Source of the DNA: Basidiobolus meristosporus CBS 931.73
Lineage: Eukaryota; Basidiobolomycota; Basidiobolomycetes; Basidiobolales; Basidiobolaceae
Assembly (NCBI GenBank): GCA_002104905.1
Contig: MCFE01000346.1
Span: 1-64,000 of the forward strand
DNA length: 64,000 nucleotides
Direction: 5' to 3'
The translations under genes and the position numbers were made by a program. The stretch's first letter is position 1. Each line of letters opens with the position of its first letter. Under the pieces are notes generated by a model that saw only the letters and a list, made by a program, of their open reading frames with translations, was not told the origin of the DNA and made no database searches. Positions 54,970 to 64,000 of the stretch are shown here, in pieces.

Positions 54970-57900
54970 ATGAGCCATACTATGACTCAAGAGATTCCCT
55001 CGGAAAGCAAGAATCGCAAACATGTTATGTTTAGTAGTGAATGTCTAGGTCCCGCGACCTCAACCCCAGACTCCTCCAGACCGAGGAAAACGAAGGGTAT
55101 ACTTAAAACTCCTTCCAAGCCAACCGAGCAGGAATTGAAGGAACTAGACGAAATGCAGTCACAAAGTGCGCTCTCTGATTTTGTCACTCCCGCTCTAGAA
55201 GCTCTAAAAAAGGGGGACAGTAACGATTGCGTGGACGCATACATAACAATACATAACAAATTTCGCCTTAAAGATGAGAATCAGCAGCTACGCAAAGTCG
55301 AGGCAAACATTAATGAGTTCGTTGCTGTATTTAAAAGAGATATCGGCAATTCACCTGACGTGAATGTGTACGTGTGAAATCAACCACTCCTACTAGCATT
55401 GAGTTCCCATGTAGTAATATCTCCGTGCTTTTTAGAACGCATGCTGCACTTCGGTGCTTGGGCTTCTTTTTGTATCACCCGGTCATCGTATCATTGTTCT
55501 CACGTAAGGCCAAGAACGTTTTACGTATATATTTCGTCAGACTAGCGCTAATACTTGCTCTTGTAGCAACTGAGTTGTGTGACTTACTGAAGATTCTAGT
55601 ATCCAAAATCTACACTTCGCAAGACAAGGTAGCGACTTGCTTCATATGTGTCTTGTGATTCCCAACCTGATCTTTTCTCCCAAGATCGTATGTAACCTTT
55701 CAGTATGGTGCATAGCGGTTCAGAGGATGGCACCTACCGTTATTGCGCCGATGGCTTCTACATTGGTAGACGCAGTGGTTTTTGCAAGTGGCTCTACTCA
55801 TAAATCCGTGACCATCCAGAACGAAGCACTTACGGTAATCAGCACTTGCACTTTTCCTTCAATCCCTGGTCACTGAAACACCCTGTTGGAAGGCATTGGA
55901 TGTTATTTTCAAGCAAGTCCCCTATGCTGCATCTTCAGAGGCCCGATCCTGGCTCCTGCCAGTTATCAACTACTCCATCAATTCGATACCTGGGCTGAGA
56001 GCCAAAGCACTTCAAGTCATCCAAACGTCGTTGATAGATCTGATAAAGCACCACGATAAAATCGGCACTATTTTAGATGTAAGATTGGCGCTGCGTCTAT
56101 CCAATCCACAACAAACTCTCATAATACCCCATCCTTGCAACAGGAGTTTATGAATACACATTTCTCCGATTTTGTTCTGAATCTGAACGAGCTACTCGGC
56201 TCAAACGAAGGTAACAAAAAAGTCGTTATCTCAAGAACTGATCAATGCCAACGTTCAACTTTCGCGTTTGCTGTAGAAATCTATGTGATTCAAGTATGGG
56301 GCGCTGTGGTTGCTTTTCTCGGCAGGAAGCTTCACCGAACCACGGTCCTCAACTCCTTATTGAAAGTCATGGAGGTAATTTCGGTGATTGTTTTAACAAG
56401 TGCAGGATTTGTTACTAATGCCAGTGAACCGATAGAAATGCTTCAACACGAAAAAAGCTGAAGTCAGATATGCAGCCTTTCAAAGTTGGAAGTAATATAT
56501 GTTCTAGCTCGTTCAACAATCGCCACTCGTTAACTTACTCGATGCCTTAGGTACCTCATATACAACTTTTCTCTGAATGGTCACCTGTTCCATGATAAAC
56601 GCATCAAACTTATCATGGTGCCATTACTCAATTGGTTCGTAGAGGTCAATTCGTGGAAGTAGCCCGGCGATTGTACCTAATCTCCATCTCCAACTCCAGT
56701 TTTAACTACGAAAAAAACAAGAACGTTAAGCTGTCTTGCTTGAAAACCTGGATCGGGCTTGTGTATATATTCGGCGACTCCTTAACAAAGGTACGGTGCT
56801 GATATGCTGAAATCCAGTTGAGAGTCTCTACTCACCATTACCATCGGTGAACCTAGTATTTTGATAAGGTGTTTGTGCCTGTGATCAAATTCACTTTGTC
56901 CGACGATGCTGAGGATATTCGTCAGTTAGGATTCAGTATTGTTGATAGCCTTCTAAGCTGGGAAGGGAGAGGTGACATTTTTACAGTGGACTGATGGTGA
57001 GGTGTGCCATTCAACTCATCCCTTATACTAGCTCCGAATGTCGCCCTGCCTGACTCACTCAGCTTCATACAGCTCGAGAATATCACCCCAGACATGATCA
57101 GCAGAAAAGATCCAAAATGGATTCGGTTAAATGTCAGGCATTTTCTAGATATGTTGTTGGTGGGGCTCAGTAACCAAGCCAAATGGACCCATTCGGCTGA
57201 GTGGGTTGAAAGCTCGTTGACGGAGAAACATATTCTAGTGGTAATGTTGACCTTTCGTACCTGCAACCCGGAAGGCATCCTAATCGATCGCCACAGAAAC
57301 CGATCAACAATGTTTGGATACATCTGTTACACATCATGGAGATTTTGCTTCAAAAAGGTATGCCCTCTGATTTCCTGTTGAACTTGTAGAATGCCTAACT
57401 CATGCACATATCAGAGGTCAATCCATCCACCGAAGGCATTCAGAGTGTTCATCAATCGCTCCACTTCATTTCGCAAGTATCAGGGATAGAAGGCTCGATA
57501 TTGACCTCTTCCTCAGCAATGGATACAGGTTACATACATTTCCACCATTTTTCATAGATTGGTAAAGTTAAACGTTCAATGTAGATCAAACCAACCTTGA
57601 GGATCAGAAACTTGAGCTTGTGTACTATATGATCAAAGGATTACTGCAATCACTTACCCCCCGCACTTTGGTTTTGACCAAGTATCGAATGAATGAGGAG
57701 GAAAGAAAGCTGTCAGTTGCTATATCGGAAAATGCATCACTTAACCTGGGTGATAAAATGCGGAAGCAGCTATCAATTAACATGGTGGTTACTCCTATCG
57801 GTAATTATGGAATATCATCCTACATCTGGAGCTATTGCTTATTGTTTTCTATCCTTACTAGTGTACATCGCCAAAATATGGATGGACATCTTTAGTCGTA

Positions 57901-60524
57901 CACTGAGCCCTCCGATAGCCAAAACCTATTGGGAGATGTACGGGCATTTTATCGAGATTTCCCAGAATGGACCCGCAGTTCTGGATGTATTTTCCTCATT
58001 TTTTGGGCTGCTATCGTTGTCCAGTTCAAATGAGGATGCGTTAACTGCGTGGTCATATATTGGTAAATGCGGATTTGTCTTCAATGATTGTTCAAGCCAG
58101 TAGTAATCATGTTTTCCAGTGAAGGGACTATGCTACCATATTGACGAATCCAATACAATTTCTGAGGATCTCAATCCTTTTGCCGATGATAGCCACGAGG
58201 TTATCTACGAGGCATTTATGTTTCCTATTCGGTACGTTGCATTCCATTCAGCATCGATACTTCCTCTTAATAAGATTGTTTGTAGCATCGCATGCAAAAG
58301 CCCTGTGTACTTGAAGGAAGAGTACGTCACGCTATGGAAAGAGCTATTTGACTGCTATCATCGTGTCATAGAGAGCAAATCTGCAGACAAAGTCTTTTAC
58401 ATCCACCAACTTATCTCACAACTTTGGTTGCAAATGGAGGATTCAGATTCGTTTGGGTATATTTCTTTTTTGGCATTCCGTTGGAAACAGCCATTCACAT
58501 GAATATATGGTATTGTGATATTTCCAGGATGGTGGCGTTGTATGTAGAGATCACCCGGCATTTTCTGGACACGTTAAGCTTCGAAAGCGGGACCATGACC
58601 AACATGCTTCCTGGCGTGCAACTCTTCCGGAAAACAATCCCCGACAACCAGCACTCGGCCAAAGAATTAAGGTTTTTCAAAGCAGTATACTTTTAAGTCG
58701 GATAATCAGTTATTGACTCAATATTCTGGTCAGTCCTTCTCAAATTCTTGGAATTATTTGCGGCATTTTGTTCCAGAAACTCTACGACTCGCTCGATCTG
58801 ACCCTCCCCGAGCCTTACCATATTGTTACGCTAACCGAAGGCCTATTCTCCTCAATTACAAGCGCCATCAACAAAGCCAGTAGAGGCGGCTACATTACAG
58901 TAATAGATTATCTGACTCTAGGGTTTAGCAAATGGCTTCAAGATGAGGATGGTCATATTCTAAGCCAGTGCCCTGAGAACCAACAAAGCTACTATAAGAT
59001 GGTTCGCATCGATTCCGTGTCGTATATCATCCGCCACCTGATACTAATTCTTGCCGTATTAGGTCGATGTTCTGTGGGGTGCTGTCTTGGAGCGTGTCAA
59101 CAGTTTACCGGACCTAACCACGCAAGATGCGCTTTTTCATCTGTCAACTTTGCTCATTGCTGGTGCCAATAGTAGCCGTGAGCAAATTAAAATCACATCT
59201 GCGCAATATCTGAAAAAATTCCTTGAGCAATGTTCCCCGGACGATGTTCCTCTCTCGTTACAGCCACTCCTGCGATCTAATGTTGGTATATGGTATTGTC
59301 GAAAATCCAGCAGTTGAAACTAACAAATTCAATATGATAGTGTCTCGATGGAGCAAACGAGAATGGAAAGGTAAGTTTTAGCTATATTTGATCGATCATA
59401 CTCGAAGGAATGCTTATCCGTCGTTTTCTACTCAGCGCGATATTATTTGTGAGCGAGTTGAATTCAGAAGGGAAGTCACTCCAGAAAGCCCGGCTATACG
59501 CCCTAAACCACGGACTCCCAAGAAGAAACTTGGTTAGTATATATTCTGTTGACTACTATCACTCAATACTAACTATTTACAGCCTCCCCAGCGGCGATTG
59601 CTGAGTACAATGAGCTAGAGGGCACGCCTTCGCATGGTGCGCGGGTTCAGGTCAACCAGACGGAGGTAATGTACGGCACGTTATACTAGACACATTTTTC
59701 CATGCTGAGCTTGTCCATCACAGCAATTTCGAAGGGACTCTCAGAAATTAAATCAAGGGAAATATTCAGCAGTCAAAGACGCACTCTTAGCAATCCCAGA
59801 TGGCATTGGCAGCAGAACACCTGTTTATTGGAAAGGTATATAGTGTGTGGGATAAAATACTGGACGCATGTTTCTCATCAACTAGAACTTTTCTGAACCA
59901 GGAAAACGCAAAGCCTCCACTCCTTTCAAAAGCCCAACTATGAACACCCCATGCATTCAAGTGCAATCGACTTCTGCAGGAAGCTCACAGTCAAATGCAG
60001 GTAAATAGAATGATTCGGGGCAGCCCATAAAATATTCAAAACTGAAGCTTGAAAATTAGACGATGAGCCAGAAACCCCCACCAAGCGTCTGAGATGTGTA
60101 AAAATTAGCGCTGATACTCCTGCGAACCTGGAAAATACGGTAAATATGGTTGGATCTCTTTTCTAAGCCTCACCTGTATTTACAAGACCAATCTGCAGTC
60201 ACCCACACTCAGAGATCAGAGTCCTAAACCAACTCTACTACCCCCGCCGAAGTTCGATCTGCGTGAGTTGAGCGCGTTGCGTCATGCTGATGACAACGAA
60301 GTCGAGAGGCTCTTGGGATATATCAACGAGCTCCTGGAATCCAGAGATTTACTTGAAGAGACTTCCCCAAGGTCAGTTGGCCGAGCTCCTTTGTGGAGAG
60401 TATCCGAACTAACCAGAGCCTCCAATGATTTAGCACACTTGCTCAGCTGCACACCAAACTAAACAAGCTTTCGGAGACAATTGTACAAACACTTGCACAA
60501 AAAGTCGTCGACTCTACCCCATGA
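54970..60524 (+). CDS. RIF1: Telomere/replication-timing regulator Rif1
   Basis: A large gene with many short introns; not every exon is resolved. Exon 1 starts at ATG 54,970 and carries two protein phosphatase 1 docking motifs: KHVMF (RVxF type, about residue 18) and KGILK (SILK type, about residue 42). HEAT-repeat sequence follows: CLGFFLYHPVI, then IVCNLSVWCIAVQRMAP and THKSVTIQNEALT (55,680-55,835), characteristic of the Rif1 N-terminal domain, and helical repeats to about 59,300. SP/TP-rich, basic C-terminal exons follow (VTPESP, RPKPRTPKKK near 59,470). The last exons are helical: 60,2xx-60,371 and 60,434-60,524 (LAQLHTKLNKLSETIVQ). Rif1 recruits PP1 to restrain origin firing and regulates telomeres. 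Estimated size about 1,400 aa. Confidence 0.85.
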
Positions 60525-61125
60525 TTATAGAGCTGGGAGTCTTTCGACTGATGAAACATAATCCACCACAATATTTTTATATCGTTCTTTCGCCTGTATT
60601 CTATCCTATGGAGAATTGCTGCATTTAGTTTTGACCAAGTCAGCATCTATGTAATGAGCATGTAGCATGCGCCCCACTTTCTTAGCGATCCCCTGTGACG
60701 TCTTGACATTTGTGTTTAGTGGTGACAGTTTTAAATGCGGGGGGATGACAATAAGAAACCGTTACAAAAATCCATCATTGCTCACACACTCCAATCCTGT
60801 TACATTATTTCCGGCTTATTCGAGTATTGGTCTGGGACTTGTTTCGAGTAGGAATCGCCGGATCAAGCCATTCTAGACTTGAAATGACCTGGTTGGGGCT
60901 ACGCCTCACATCTCACCGACAGTAAAAGCACGCCCCGTCGTTAGCACCACTTTTGGCAACACTGGAAGATTACTCTTCATCGGCACTGATCTGAGTAGGG
61001 ATTTTCCTTCTGTAGTTGGGCGACACAGCTGGGTTTGTTTGCCTTGACTTGACTAAATCGGAGGGGCTCACACCATCCGCATCATCGAGCAGAATTGAGA
61101 TTGGTTCGCAAATATAGCTGAACAC
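60525..61125. other. Intergenic, 0.6 kb
   Basis: 3' end of Rif1 and promoter of the C2 protein gene. ORF 60,667-60,876 has no supporting feature. Confidence 0.45.
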
Positions 61126-62200
61126 ATGCTAAAAGATATTTCCGGGCTCCTGGTAGTGCGTGCCTGTGGTGGCCGAGATTTGACTGTGGTCCAAAGGATC
61201 GGGAAGCAGGACCCATACCTGGAATTCAAACTGGGGGACGAGAATCAGCGCACCCATACGGACAATAACGGTGGTCAGAAGCCCACATGGGGGCAGGCAG
61301 TGAAATTCGATCTCAACAATGAACGGGAGTTGCTAGTCAAGTGCATAGACAAAAACCCCGTTCACGACTCGCACATCGGCCAAACGGAGATCCTGCTGGA
61401 CCCAGTCCTGGAAAATCACCAGTACGACGGTGAGCTGAATCTATCGAGTGCCTCCCTATACGGTTACTCAAGCTCGTTCATCTTATTTAGGCTGGTTTAT
61501 GATTAAAAATCGAGATTCTCCGGCAGGTGAGATCTATCTGGAGCTTACCTTCTATCCTTCGGTAAGGCCGACCTGAGGAAAGTCTCCGATGCTATGCTAA
61601 TAAATCCACGTAGGATGGCTCATACAACCCAAGGCCCTTGGTCACTCGAGGCTCCTACATTGCCCACTACCCTGCTGCGCCGCCCAACAAGGCCATCAAC
61701 TCGAGGATCCACCCCAAGCATGTGTCCTTGAACCCCGCATATTTAGCCAACAAACCGCTCCCAGCAATCCCGAGTTCTCCCAAGAGTCAAGAGAACAGCA
61801 AAAAGCTTCCCAAGCCTCCAGTACCACCCAAAGACCCCCGAATTAAGGTTTGTCTTCGGCGTGTAGCATGCCATCAACCACTATCTGACCGTATTTCCCA
61901 CACCAGCGAACATACTGGCCGCAACACCAAACGATCACCCACAAACGATACGGAGCCGCTTCGTTCATGGGCAACTTCCCGCCGAGCTTCGTCTACGGTG
62001 GCTTTCCAGTTGGGGTCCTACCAAGCGGGAATTCGTATTCGCCGGGAATGTACATGCCCGTACCTGACGACTACATGGCTAGACAGAGTTACTACTTCGC
62101 ACCACCCCCATCTGTTCCGTCATATCCACGAGAATTCATCCCGTCCTGTCGGGAACATACGTCATATAGGAAATCCGGTAGACCCCATAGCTATTTCTAA
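61126..62200 (+). CDS. C2 domain protein with proline-rich tail (Inn1/Fic1-like)
   Basis: Four exons: 61,126-61,429, 61,491-61,561, 61,614-61,847 and 61,907-62,200; 300 aa. An N-terminal C2 domain (residues 1-127) starts GLLVVRACGGRDL, with GKQDPYLEFKLG and PTWGQAVKFDL strands and GEIYLELTFYPS at its end. Not all Asp ligands of a calcium-binding C2 are evident. The tail contains NKPLPAIPSSP and KLPKPPVPPKDP, typical SH3-binding PxxP motifs, then a Tyr/Pro/Gly-rich end. This layout matches Inn1 (budding yeast) and Fic1 (fission yeast), which link the cytokinetic ring to F-BAR/SH3 proteins Hof1/Cdc15 and Cyk3. The role is inferred from architecture. Confidence 0.75.
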
Positions 62201-62644
62201 TCTGTGATCAGTCCTAGCCAACACCCAACATCCCGTTTTAATTGCGCCCGTACAAACTACAAAGAGTACGGCGACTCTCTTCCCCCTTCCCCCTTCACAT
62301 GGCAACTAGCGTTCTATCCTTTGTCAAATGGCGATAAGATATAAATTATGAAGTCTAAAAATACCAAGACTGACCCAAGAGTGGAGGCTAGTCGACACTA
62401 TTGTTAATCGCGGCGAGAGCAGTCCATTTATGGCGGAGTTTCTCCGAGGTTGCTTAATGAGGAGTATATTAAAAATAGGCTCCAACATGATCCTTTCGGT
62501 TTGGTTTCCATTGATCTACTCCTGCATAATTGATTTCCACATCAATTAGACGACTCAGAATGCACTGATTGATGTGTGCCAAATCCAGTCAGTGATTTCC
62601 GTACTTAAAGGCATGAAGCACTGGCATGGCCGCATCAAACTGTC
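62201..62644. other. Intergenic, 0.44 kb
   Basis: Between two plus-strand genes. No ORF or RNA gene is seen. An AT-rich run near 62,470 precedes the transporter start. Confidence 0.45.
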
Positions 62645-64000
62645 ATGGCCAAAGTGAAAACGAATCCTCCAGCCACCATACAGAGAGTGCCCTACAAGAT
62701 ACTGACCGTGGTATTCATAGCGTTGCTTCTAGATATCCTGTCCTTCACTATTATTCTTCCCTTGCTACCAAGACTTATAGCATACTATGAAGGGATTGAA
62801 ATGAACCAAGTGGTAGGTTTTCTCGTTCTGTTTGTCGTTCTGTACGAATTACCCCGTTGAAAACCTTCCTTACAGAACACCTTGTTGGGCTCTTTGATGT
62901 ATTATATCGGCCACTTTAAAAAGAACGTGATCGGAGAAACGACGGTTTCCAGGGTGGACATTGTTCTGTTGGGCGGGGTTCTTGGCTCTTTGTTCTCGCT
63001 TCTACAAAGTTTGGTGGCTCCCTTTATAGGCCGTCTATCCGATAAATATGGCCGCAGAAGGGTGCTTTTGATAACCACGGTACGTTTTCGTAGTTGGTTC
63101 AAAGGCCGCCATCTATAGACCCTAATCTCCTACGTGTATAGCTTGGCAATGCACTCTCCTGTCTCATTTGGGTGTTTGCTCATGATTTCAAGACCTTTGT
63201 GCTGTTTCGAGTGGTAGGTGGGCTGTGCGAAGGGAATGTACAGCTTTCCAACGCTATCATTTCGGACATCACTACTCCGGAGACCCGCTCCAAGGGCTTG
63301 GTAAGAAAAAATCCACCTAACAGGAATCTGGCACCGGCACTAACCGTCAGCCCCAGGCATTGATCGGGGTAGCCTTTGCAATCGCTTTCACATTTGGCCC
63401 TGCTACAGGAGCATTCTTCGCTTCCAAAGATCTATCTGCTCTTTACCCAGATATTGCGGAACGAGGGCTTCATCCGTACTCATACGCGGCCTTCATATCT
63501 CTGGCCTTGGTGGTCGTGGAAATCGTTTACTTGTATTTCTTCCTCGAGGAAACGATTCACTACAGAAAACACCAGGAATCAACCGGAACAAACGAGCAGA
63601 GCAACAACGTCAAACGAGACCAGATGATACGACAGAAGATCCGGAGTCTCGGCTTTTTGAACTGGATCCATCTAGGGTTCATCTTTATCTTCTCCGGTAT
63701 GGAGTATACCATCACCTTCCTTACTTTCGACATATTTGATTTCAACAACATGCAGCAAGGAAAGTTGCTTGGCTTTATTGGAATCTTGTCTGCCCTGCTC
63801 CAGGGCGGCTATGTCCGAAGGATGGCGTACAAGGTTGGAGAGAAGCGGATCGTGATTCAAGGAGTGACCGGATGTGCGTTAGGGTTAGGGTCCATAGCAT
63901 TCTTCGCTATAGGGAGGAGATCAATTTTCTGGATGTACGTGGGCGCATCCTTCCTGGCCTTTACCTCGGCGACGGTGGTAAACTGCCTCACCGCCTTGGT
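62645..64000 (+). CDS. Major facilitator superfamily transporter (MFSD10/TETRAN-like), 3' end off window
   Basis: Exons 62,645-62,812, 62,876-63,079, 63,142-63,300 and 63,357 onward, open to the edge. About 394 residues are visible, with the last helices missing. After a short basic N-terminus, helix 1 is VVFIALLLDILSFTIILPLL. The MFS signature loop GRLSDKYGRRRVLL lies between helices 2 and 3. Helix 4-5 residues FRVVGGLCEGN and the FGPATGAFFAS motif follow. A charged central loop (63,550-63,640) divides the two halves. Similar proteins (MFSD10, fungal Tpo/tetracycline-like) export organic anions or drugs; the substrate here is unknown. Confidence 0.88.

Noticed and set aside
1-64000. CRISPR array or bacterial operon structure
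   Set aside because: No spaced direct repeats of that type; genes are intron-bearing and eukaryotic.

Overview
The window is nuclear DNA of a filamentous or early-diverging fungus. The evidence is short GT-AG introns (about 36-82 bp) in nearly every gene, a Kre9/Knh1-type Ser/Thr-rich GPI-anchored protein pair, an Atf1-type bZIP factor, a DASH-complex Hsk3 homologue and an Inn1/Fic1-like C2 protein. Genus cannot be fixed from sequence alone. Transposons in the left third have lost CpG to TpG/CpA. This points to cytosine methylation rather than classical RIP and fits lineages such as Basidiobolus or Mucoromycota; that placement is inference.

Region 1 (1 to about 20,390) is a nested, degenerate transposon island. 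It holds a roughly 6 kb TIR element (about 1,555-7,571) carrying a PIF/Harbinger-like DDE transposase and a divergently transcribed accessory ORF. A 734-bp palindromic MITE (1,954-2,687) is inserted in it. Next come a 5'-truncated Ty3/gypsy element with one 368-bp LTR (7,632-12,194), an inverted gypsy fragment, a 521-bp solo LTR with a perfect 5-bp target duplication, and a 1.06-kb LTR present as an inverted pair (469-1,530 and 13,850-14,909). Three copies or fragments of an unrecognised transposon-associated ORF ('gene B'), a 364-bp tandem duplication, and a second CpG-stripped copy of the Harbinger-like core (about 17,521-19,800) complete the island. Every transposon ORF is broken.

Region 2 (20,398-43,110) is genic: acyl-CoA oxidase (-), a DUF4272 protein (+), an unrecognised protein of more than 520 aa (+), two convergent paralogous KNH-like cell-wall proteins (+/-), a DASH Hsk3 homologue (-) inside an apparently empty 3.4 kb, a double SANT/trihelix-like protein (+), an ADCK1/Mcp2-like ABC1 kinase with a 20-nt microexon (-), a 44-aa secreted peptide (+), a Trp-marked helical repeat protein (-), and an SLC35G-like EamA transporter (+).

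Region 3 (43,526-64,000) contains a two-RRM gene with two in-frame stops (+), a BLOC1S1/GCN5L1 homologue (-), the Atf1-type bZIP (-), Cia1/CIAO1 (+), carnitine acetyltransferase (+), mitochondrial HemK/Mtq1 (-), Rif1 (+), the Inn1/Fic1-like C2 protein (+) and an MFS transporter running off the right edge (+).

Functional links are modest. Acyl-CoA oxidase and carnitine acetyltransferase act in successive steps of peroxisomal beta-oxidation and acetyl export, but lie 28 kb apart and are not a cluster. Exon boundaries were placed by hand: where given, joined exons keep frame and match family motifs, but none is transcript-verified.
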